From assembly GCA_002633025.1 (NCBI GenBank), contig NMRB01000188.1:467599-531598 (forward strand): a stretch of 64,000 nt of DNA. Reading direction: 5' to 3'. Of the stretch, positions 55,804-64,000 are shown piece by piece. Source of the stretch: Notospermus geniculatus. Taxonomy: Eukaryota > Nemertea > Pilidiophora > Heteronemertea > Lineidae. Numbering within the stretch: position 1 is the first letter of the stretch; every line of letters starts with the position of its first letter. The notes below the pieces were generated by a model that saw only the letters and a program-made list of their open reading frames with translations, was not told the origin of the DNA and made no database searches. The translations under genes were made by a program, and so were the position numbers.

Positions 55804-56788
55804 GTCTAACAAGTCCTCTTTTCGTTCGGATGCTGCGTGTACCCCCCTGGCCGTTGTCCATTTTTACTTGTCCTTCAACCAGCAGTACAGAGTTCACCTT
55901 CCTGACCGGGGCCATTTCACAAATTGTTAAGAGTTGTAAATTCTTTAATGGAATTTCTCTCAACTGTTTTTAGGCATTCAATGTGTGGTCCGATGAGTTG
56001 TTAATGATGCTAGTAAACTTTTATATTACATATATATACAGTCCATTTTGATGTTGCACTATTTTCATTCTAAATACAGACGTAGGTCCTACTTCTGCAC
56101 AATTGGCAAAGCAATTACAATTGCCTCTTGTAAGTATGCAATGATATTACCATGGGTGATTTCTTTGTAGGCTTACAAACCGTGAAGTACATGCGTGAAC
56201 GTCACCAACTTAGGCCTTGGACCTTGTCACCAAGTTTCATGGCGGAGGGATACGATAAAGAAATCAAAAGCTCCTTTGTATCAGGATAAAATAGTTCCCT
56301 ACCTTTGGCATTGGTAAGACAATAGTTACTATTGTAATGGCTATTGGGTAAGACAATGCCTATGGTGGTAGCGAATGGACACCGTGTAGGCGATAAACCA
56401 AAGACACTTTTCTTGTGTCTTTCGTTATGTAAATGTTGCCGATTAGTTTTTCAACATAGTAACATGTTTCTTAACCAGAAGCGAAGCAGACATGACTTAG
56501 TCATGGAGGGTTTTCATGTAATAGACAAGTGCATTCTCTGTTCTGAAGCCAGCTTTAGGCCCGCTTTATACAGTGGAACACTTGGCAAATCTTAAGAAAC
56601 TGATGTTTTATTTGGTCCCAGAGCCTGGATTTCACTTTCCTGCCATTGTAAAGGGTAAAGGCAAAGGTACTGAGATTCTTTCACCTACGAATTTATCAGT
56701 CCAGTCCTTTGTTACATTTTACTCAAATATTAGTATGCCCCCCTTGGCAGCAGTCACATCAGCGCATCTTTCTGGCAATGTGTCTATG

Positions 56789-56956
56789 CAGGGCCGTATT
56801 TAACTTTTTGGTCCAGGGGGGGGGGCAGGAGCCTCTCAGGGGACACAGAAGACCTCTTTTTGCCGTTTTTTGCCCAAAATCCGCATGAAAATCACGTTTT
56901 TTTGGTTGGCTCAGGGGGGCAACTGCCCCCCTCGCCCCCCTTTAAATACGGCCCTG
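56789..56956. mobile_element. Non-autonomous DNA transposon, CAGGGCCGTATTTAA ends, copy 2
   Basis: A 168 bp element, in opposite orientation to the copy at 9.55 kb, with CAGGGCCGTATTTAA...TTTAAATACGGCCCTG ends and an exact 5-bp target duplication CTATG (56784-56788, 56957-56961). Middle strings GGAGCCTCTCAGG, AGAAGACCTCTTTTTG and GAAAATCACGTTTTTT match the reverse complement of copy 1 closely, so both insertions are fairly young. Confidence 0.92.
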
Positions 56957-57067
56957 CTATGTATTTTCTAAGAGTTTCAACCCCAGTGTCATTCCACGCT
57001 CTCAGAAGCTCATTCCAGAGAGTTTCCTTAGAGTTATTCAACATTTCCAAAATGCAGTATGTTCCTA

Positions 57068-57304
57068 AAGCATGGCGCACACGAGCGATTTTTTGAGCGA
57101 TTTTCTAGGCGACTAGCCTTGCGACTACAGGAGCGACTGAACACATTTTTAGTTTTTTTTACACGTTTGTGACAAATGCTTCCTTGGAAGATCAGTTATG
57201 TGGTGGATGACATAACTGATCGACCTCAAATGTAATTATCGCATGCGACCTAGTAGTCGCATTGGTAGTCGCCCCCATTTTAGTCGCTCGTGTGCGCCAT
57301 GCTT
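57068..57304. mobile_element. MITE with GGCGCACACGAGCGA ends, copy 2
   Basis: A 237 bp relative of the 29.58 kb element: left AAGCATGGCGCACACGAGCG, right CGCTCGTGTGCGCCATGCTT. The two copies share about 20 terminal bases and GCGACTA/TAGTCGC words but differ inside. The centre carries a perfect GATCAGTTATGT...ACATAACTGATC hairpin. TA precedes the left end. Confidence 0.85.
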
Positions 57305-57959
57305 AAGAAATTGACAAAGGTATCATGCAGGTGTCTCCGGAACATTCATAATACAATATCAGTATGGTTGAAAGTTCCAGTAATGAAAGAAACGATGGTT
57401 TCATGGCTACATTGGGGTCATTTCATTGAAATTTCTGTAGTAGTTTTATGAATACGGGGCCTGAATTTAAAAATCTGGCCAGTCTTGACTTTTGTACAGA
57501 GGGTGTAACGAATGAAGATAAAAGAGATTTTTTAGATGTTGTTGACATGAAATAGGCTACCATCTGATTGAATTTTGGCCACCCAGCTACCTCCAACAAC
57601 AAGAGGGTGCGTACGCATGGACATCCTTACAGATTATCTTGATTGAAAATGCCCGTGTACGCGGCACTAGAGGGCGACTTCTTTCCAGGAAAAGTTGGCA
57701 TAAAAGTACCATTCGCACACGACGCTACTGAAACAAGATGGGTTTCCTGGAATCCGCCATGTTGGCTTTTGTCCTGTGCTGCTGGCCAAGCAGCGGCCAA
57801 TCCCTCGCAAATCAACCTACACGTAATATATCACACTTTTTGATGCATCTTGACCCCAAAAATTAAAATACGCGCACTTGCCCACGAGTGAAACTGCAGT
57901 GCAACGCCAGGCGTTATTTTGGTGTAGGTGATGTAGCCAGATACAATGTCTTGCGGGTC

Positions 57960-58030
57960 GTAGGGACGAAAATGGCGGCAATTACCAGGGAGGCTTCCCA
58001 GGTGACAGATTAAGCACTGAAGTCGGTGAG
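57960..58030 (+). promoter_or_regulatory. YY1-type site with possible first exon
   Basis: AAAATGGCGGC (57969-57979) is a perfect YY1 motif of the kind that overlaps transcription starts and start codons. The ATG in it opens a 13-codon frame (MAAITREASQVTD) before a stop. A GTGAGC donor-like string lies about 50 bases on. CAAGATGGC occurs again at 58078. Speculative. Confidence 0.22.
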
Positions 58031-58108
58031 CAAAATTTGTTTTCTGCTTTGTTGGCGTAAAACGGAAGAAAATGACCAAGATGGCAGAAAGGCCATGTTG
58101 GTGACAAA

Positions 58109-58252
58109 GGGTCGTATGCTAGGGCTTCAGCCAGACTTTCATTCAAGTCTGACTTTTCTCAATGCTTCAAGCATAGACTAGAAAGTCTCACTAACTTCAG
58201 CTATACCTTAGGCTAAAGTACGACTCGGGAGTACGACCCCAGCATACGGCCC
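58109..58252. mobile_element. MITE with GGGYCGTATGCTRGGG ends
   Basis: Left GGGTCGTATGCTAGGG, right CCCCAGCATACGGCCC, flanked by AAA on both sides (58106-58108, 58253-58255), a possible 3-bp target duplication. Inside, AGACTTTC and GAAAGTCT pair, and GTACGAC is repeated near the right end. 144 bp. Confidence 0.8.
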
Positions 58253-58785
58253 AAATTCGTCTCGCCGGCAATCGGAATATCAGCCTTGACGCCAACGTAT
58301 CGCCCTTCTGGCTCATTTATTGGCTAAACCTCTCTCAGGAATCGCATGGAGTGGATAGACCAATGTGTCAACTCTGTTCAGAACGACAAACGGAAACAAC
58401 CATGAAGATATTGCTCAAAGAAAACAAACAACATCACCGCATCAACTTGACGCCGTCAACGGCAACTTCCCATACGTGCGCGAGACTACACTTAATGATT
58501 GCATTGCACTGGTTTGACCCTACAGGCGCATGTGCAGAAAGGGCACTTCACTAAACGACAAATCAATTGTACGGGAGCGTTTCAAAAGTTATTTCCTTTT
58601 TTGTGTCTCGTGGAAATGAAGTTTAGGTCTACAAGCTGCACGTAGGATGGCCGGCCTCTTCACGGTCCAATGGGGCATCTTCAGCAGCAGTCAATGACTC
58701 CGTTCTCATGCTGTTGACATAATCTACCCTCCTCATCTCGGAGGATAGGCCATGTGAGTGGAGTGACGGAACTGTACAGGGTGTT

Positions 58786-59196
58786 TCAGGAAATGCACCT
58801 CAAAAAAAACATTGCCAGTGCTTGCAGAGTGGGTTGATAGACACAGCCAACAATGAGAAAGGGTATTGCTAACACGAATGTTGGTGTGGACTTGTAATTC
58901 ATGGGCGTGGCCCATTCGTGAGTTGTATCATGATATACATACACCAAAAGCGACAGTGTCAGGATATCAAGAGCCTGCTGTGTGGTCAGCAGTGCCGAAC
59001 AGACTGTACCGACAGGATAAGGTTGACCCCGCCAATGCCAGGCCCAGGCCACTGTGATCGAACAAGTGCGATTTTCGTGGACATAATACCGCCTGGAACT
59101 TATATAACTTGTGTGACTGGTGAATGGTCGCTGACTAGCAATAATAGAACAGGCTAGGCTACATGTAACTCCAACAAAAAGCCGGTCACTTTTCAC
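58786..59196 (-). other. Unrecognised open frame with two hydrophobic segments
   Basis: A 136-codon frame. Residues about 65-95 (CSALLTTQQALDILTLSLLV) and about 105-135 (TPTFVLAIPFLIVGCVYQ) would make membrane helices, and the linker between them is polar with a His/Trp/Pro content typical of real proteins. No family recognised, no promoter or splice sites examined that convince. If real it would be one exon of a membrane protein; chance remains more likely. Confidence 0.22.
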
Positions 59197-59309
59197 TAAA
59201 CATATTGGAAGTCAATCTGTGCCTAATAGTAGCATTGGAGACTTATGCACTGGCATGAAATATTAGATTAACTCCAATTTACAAACAATGTCAACCATCA
59301 AAGACAATG

Positions 59310-59337
59310 TATTATGGGTAATACCGATTACCCATAA
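59310..59337. repeat. Short perfect hairpin
   Basis: ATTATGGGTAAT and ATTACCCATAAT pair exactly around ACCG. No larger element found around it. Confidence 0.65.
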
Positions 59338-60605
59338 TCCCAAGCAAAAGACGTTATGTCAGTTGGCATGATCTTTATCTCATTGGTTGATCTGTGGCCA
59401 CGAAAAGGGCCTTGGCTTTCTGACGAATACCTTTTATTGTCCATTAACTGCCCCCCCCCACTCACCCCCTCGATCACGAAGCGAAGACCTTCAGGAAAAC
59501 CTTGAACTTGACGGTATGGCCTTTGCCCTAAACATTTGTCGGGGGGGGGGGGGGGAGGGGTGATTTCCGGCTGTATTCGTTCCGCTCATCGAAAAAAAGG
59601 GCGAGTTAAAAGCTTATCATTGCTGACAAATCACCAAAGACCTGGGGGCAACTTGCTTGGCTTCTTTTACCAGCTACATCCGCCACCAACAGTGTACCTA
59701 ACACTGTTTTCATTGCTTCAGGGTCTACATTAAGATATATCATCGCTTAACGACAATCCCCTTTTTCAGAGTACGACAATACCTTAAGACACGGTATTAT
59801 CATGATTATAAGGCTTTAATACCATTGTAAGAAAGATTGACAATGCTAGGTATTTGTAAAACATATTTTTTTACCCAAGAAAGCGATAATGCCCAAGAAA
59901 TATGAAAGAGATCCCAATAGGTAAGGATACAAGTATCTTTGTGAAAGGCATTATACGAAGACCTGCAATACTGGGGGCCAAGATGGAAAACAGCAAATTG
60001 TTGGACAAAATTTTCATACAGCCCTTGTTTCGTTGGTGTTGAGTCATGACAGAGCCAAAAGGCAGGCCTACCGCTCTGCAAAGTGATGTAACAGAGGTCC
60101 CAAGAACTCCGAATACAAATTGCACAACAAGGATCTCACGACGACTACAAAATGCTTTTCCAACGACCGTGCTGCCCCAAGCAAGGCCACGTAAAAACGT
60201 CGAACGGTTTTCAGATGAGCCTTTTAAAGACTGCTTTGAATAAACAATTCATTCCTTCGACTTTTTGTTTTCTTTCCAACAGAGAAACAGGAAGGACATC
60301 TAATCCAAAGTGTTTGTCAAGACATGGAGGGGAAAAAGAGAATGACATATTCACTTCTTAAAAGTCTCGACCATAGCCAGTGGCCAATTTTCCCAATTTT
60401 TTCGTAAAAAATCACCAGAAAGTTGATGTTGGTGGACATTTCTCGGCAATCTTTGTTCAACGTGTCCAACGTTAGTCTTTGGACTTTCAGCTGTGGTTGT
60501 AGGGACGTAATATGCAGATGCGCATATGCAGGAGGAGAATGTCCTCCTGACATAGGCCAATAGCGTTTTGTGAAATCGAGCCAAGAACCCTACACAAGAC
60601 GGAGC

Positions 60606-60918
60606 GGTTGGTTCTAAACGTGGCACTGGCACGCTGGCACTGGCATCATATTATGGCCAGGAATCATGAAAAAAGGTATATTTACCTACCAGTTATTTTT
60701 TGGAAGATAATAGGGCCAACCAGTTTAACATGGATCAATTATGTTGCAAAATCTAAAAAGCTAGAAAATTTTTAAAAAAAATTTCAACATAATTGATCCA
60801 TGTTAAACTGGTTGGCCCTATTATCTTCCAAAATAATAACTGTTCGTATATATTCATTTTTTTCATGATTTTTGGCCATAATATGATACCAGTGCCAGTG
60901 CCAGGTTTAGAACCAACC
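60606..60918. mobile_element. Long-arm foldback element with GGTTGGTTCTAAAC ends
   Basis: A 313 bp element. Left GGTTGGTTCTAAACGTGGCA, right GTTTAGAACCAACC. Outer arm parts carry GTGCCAGTGCCAG/CTGGCACTGGCA in one to two repeats. The inner arms (GGAAGATAATAGGGCCAACC through ATGGATCAATTATGTTG) are perfect complements around a loop of about 30 AT-rich bases. No target duplication recognised. Confidence 0.88.
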
Positions 60919-61689
60919 CACGATGGAGAGGCCAAGAACGAGAAAACAGCCTAAAGTGTGGCGACTTTCCTGGTGTATCGGTATATAAAGATATGTGGGC
61001 AAAACCTCTATGAAAAGTCACAATATTGTGTTTAGTTTTAGTGCAAAAGCATCTTACTCTGACGAGAAATACATTTTCTGTCTATCCTTAACATTTTTGA
61101 AACCGATCCACCAGGTATGTTTGGGGTTCTTCAAAATGGATGCCTTTTCGCAAATTTGAAACAATGGTTTCAGATATGGAACCAGAGGTTGACCCATGAA
61201 TACATAAGTCGTTTGATAAACTGAAAAAGAGTAGATAAAGTTTATTGCCTCTTGGGAAGGTAGTCTGTAGTTTCCGGAAAGCTGGAATGCTGGAAAGTAT
61301 GTTGGAAAGCTGGAAAGTGTGGGGAATTCCAAAGGTTCAGTATAAAATCTGGAATATCCCGATGGAACGTTCTTGGTGGTGTTTGAAGTTGCTGAAAACG
61401 CAGCATTGAAGTTTTATTGAAGGCCTACCCAACGATGATCAGGTTAATGTGTGTGACCCAGACTGACAACCTGCAACACAGAATAGGAAGGAGGTACACG
61501 GCGTTTTTGGTTTGCCCCACTTGTAGTACAGTAAGATGAAACCATCTGACCTCTGCAATTGAGCTTATCTGTGTGTGACCTGCATATCACTTCAGTTCAC
61601 CTATAGGCCTCGTCAGATCATTGAGTATTTAAGAGAGCATGGGTGTCATACGAGAACTGGTGGTTGTTTTGGAGTTGATGTTAGCATGA

Positions 61690-61775
61690 TGTGTTGATGA
61701 CTGATGCCAAATGCGAGGGTTCGAGTCCAGTAGAAAGCTAGGCCTATATTGTGTTCACCTTAGAAACCCGTTATT
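61690..61775 (+). mobile_element. Short tRNA-derived SINE, copy 3 (diverged)
   Basis: GTGTTGATGACTGATGCC, AATGCGAGGGTTCGAGTCCA, AAAGCTA and TTCACCTTAGAAACCCG follow the same order as copy 2 at 51.76 kb. Relative to it there is an 8-base deletion just before the B box, and a TAGGCCTATATTG insertion-like change after it. Target duplications are not visible. Confidence 0.7.
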
Positions 61776-61779
61776 TATG

Positions 61780-63280
61780 CAAATACACATTCAGTGGAAG
61801 AAGGCCTGCAGGCTTCATATCCTGTTTCCCTGTCTGATCTCACCTTGTTCAACTGGGTGTCTATAAAATGAGAACTGAGCAAATGGCACTTGGCCCAGAA
61901 AGGCACTCTTTCGGTTTTTATCGAGTATNTACGCGCATATTCTGTACATTTGCCCACGGGGTGTTAGGTTGAAACTACTTTGAATGCATTGCAGCATGAA
62001 CTAGTTTATTGTTACAGGCATGGTTCCTGTACACCCTGTTGGACAAAAACGTGGGGCTGTATTACCCTGGACAAAAAACACATGACCTCCAGCTTCTTTG
62101 AGTTGGGAGTCTTTTTTATGCTGATGGTCAGGATTAGATTTTTGTCACTTTTTTCTTGGGAGTTGAAAGGTGAAGTGGTGGAGGATGAAGATGCCACAGC
62201 ATGGATGGATGTTCTATACTCTTCATTCAGTGCATCGATCGAAATTCTGAGTTGTAAAAGTTTTCATAGGATATAAGTTCGTAACTCCTCATGGTAAATA
62301 TGGATGTCTCTCCTTGTCTCATTTTTTTTAAGTTTGTGTGATTTAGAAACCAAGTTTGGCTTAAAATCTAAGATTTACAAGGGAGTTTCTCATGTGTATC
62401 TTCAGGTGTAGGAATTACAATATCGAAGTATGTTTCTAACATTGAAAAGTGTATGTGTCTTCGCCAAAAACACTTTAAAAGATGTTGTTGATTTTGATAA
62501 ATGTTTGTTTTTTTTGGTCGTAAGGCCACAAACCTTGGAAGGCAAAACGAAATCTGGTACATCACCGGGTACATCACTCCCCCAACTACATGTGAAATCA
62601 GCTGGATTAGTTAGTATTTTAGATTCGCCTGCGAGTTTGCCCCCCCCCCAAAAAAAAGGGAAAGAAACGCAAGGAATGTAAGGGTTGCTTTGCTTAATTG
62701 TTGTCTATCCTTGAAGATCTACGAACTTTCAGATTTTGTAAATTAGTTACCTAACGAGCGAAAGAAAAGCATTTGGCGGAAGCAACAGCACGACTTTCCT
62801 CCCAATTTTGAACGAAAATTTTATGATTTCGTTTGAATCATCACTGATTTTGATGATGGAGAGAGCCTTTCGATTTAGTAAAGGTTTCTCCGAATCTATC
62901 TAGGGTTTGAAATACTTACCAAAAATGAACAGCCATGACATCAAATGATTTGTCAGATAATGTTTAAATTTTCTTTGAAAATATTACTTCGAGTACGGTA
63001 TTGGTCCGACAATGAATCATTTTTTCCACAGAGCTTGAAATTCTGACAGTTAACTAGTGTATCTTATAATGTTCCAAGGAAAACATGCAATTCTGTTACT
63101 GGACTATTAAGTATGGCCATGTAGAATTAGCGGAATCAGCAGATCTGGCGGATTTAGCGGATTCTGTATAAAATTGAATAAGATTTGTTAATTATAAAGG
63201 AATTTTTTAAAAATAATATAATATACTTTTTTCAAGTCATGGACACTACAAAATTCTGAGGATAGTGGTGTCCGAAAGTG
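61780..63280. other. No supported gene
   Basis: One ambiguous base at 61929; a 98-codon frame at 61.98-62.28 kb has a hydrophobic middle (FFELGVFFMLMVRIRFLSLF) but no recognised family. A poly-C/poly-A run is at about 62640-62658. Short AGCGGA/GGCGGA words repeat near 63130-63165. Confidence 0.35.
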
Positions 63281-63284
63281 CTCA

Positions 63285-63525
63285 AACCTTTCATTGATAC
63301 CAAGCAATTCTGGCCGTGGTCTGATCGAACACGTTCTTTCATCTAACTAAATTCTAACAACGTCAAAAAATGTTCAGACTTTTTATCGATAACATGATAA
63401 CATAAATTCTGACAGCAGAATGCCTGAATAATGCTCCATTCTTTTCATCGACAACATGAAATTATAGTTTAGTATGAACGAAAATATCAAACTTTTTATC
63501 AAAAACATTGAATTCTGACAGCTGT
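63285..63525. repeat. Degenerate tandem array, unit about 75 bp
   Basis: Four units with TTCAGACTTTTTATCGATAA-like landmarks (CTTTCATTGATACC, CTTTTTATCGATAACATG, CTTTTCATCGACAACATG, CTTTTTATCAAAAACATT), two of them followed by AATTCTGACAGC. Spacing is irregular. Old array. Confidence 0.55.
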
Positions 63526-64000
63526 GTACTCAAAATGTAGGCCTAATATGTGACAACGAAAGTAGTGGTTGCTGAAAATCCAAATTTATTATTTCGACTT
63601 CTAAAATTTAATACATGTACCCTATATTATATAAACTCACTTTGAACGTTTGGTTTCATGGGTTTGTTTTGAATTGAGCAACAGGTCTGCAGAAAATTCA
63701 CACACTATCCTGATTGGAGAACACCGGCCTGTGCGCACATTTTAGGTAAAATTTCATCATGAGGTGAAGAATAAAACGGCGATCAAGAAGAAATTACTCA
63801 TGAGGCATATCGAACAAATTTCCCTCCATATTTTTTACTAAAAGGGTCAGAAGAAGTTCAGTAGGGCACGCCACCTTTTACTCTAAATCAATAACGCTTC
63901 ATGAGTAATGCAATTGAGAAGGCTATTCCTCTTTGAGGTAACACCATGAGTCGCGTTGCAGAAGGTTTTTCAGCTTGAAGCAAAATAACATAGTCAAATT

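Overview
The window reads as repeat-rich, intergenic or intronic nuclear DNA of a non-vertebrate metazoan, probably a marine invertebrate. Reasons: it is AT-rich, it has no long open frame (the longest is about 160 codons and unrecognised), and it is crowded with short inverted-repeat elements, tRNA-derived SINE-like copies, minisatellites and poly-G tracts. Two 8-base palindromes, TAGGCCTA and TACATGTA, each occur about 20 times, far above the one or two expected from composition. I cannot name the species. No protein-coding gene can be assigned with confidence, and no operon, CRISPR array, rRNA or intact tRNA gene was seen.

Layout. 1-5 kb: unclassified sequence without visible repeat structure, possibly very old decayed repeat, with an NRF1-type palindrome at 4.97 kb. 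6-10 kb: a hairpin MITE, a four-unit 75-77 bp tandem array, a tRNA-headed SINE-like repeat at 8.58 kb and a 170 bp element with a 5-bp target duplication at 9.55 kb. 10-14 kb: mostly featureless, with a 42-N gap. 14-16 kb: a promoter-like patch (YY1, CCAAT, NRF1-like), a 437 bp long-TIR element and two members of a GGTGTAAC family. 18-22 kb: three more inverted-repeat elements. 22-31 kb: tandem duplications, MITEs and a homeobox-motif patch at 27.9 kb. 31-36 kb: the densest run of foldback elements, including a composite 0.9 kb element holding a tRNA-like unit and two adjacent palindromic elements sharing one TTAA. 38-46 kb: tandem repeats (40 bp x ~16; a 237 bp duplication with a hexamer expansion; a degenerate 70-83 bp array; a 100 bp duplication). 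46-52 kb: a foldback element split by a SINE, a second copy of the 21.3 kb element and a second SINE with a perfect 13-bp target duplication. 54-61 kb: seven more inverted-repeat elements around a candidate cis-regulatory block at 55.0-55.4 kb (X-box, octamer, homeobox sites). 61-64 kb: a third SINE copy and a degenerate tandem array.

How it works together. The window is best seen as a graveyard and nursery of non-autonomous mobile elements: over 25 inverted-repeat units in several families, many with TA target sites, and no transposase or reverse transcriptase found. Possible functional DNA is limited to a few motif-dense patches at 14.2, 27.9, 50.3, 55.0-55.4 and 58.0 kb, all inferred from motifs only.
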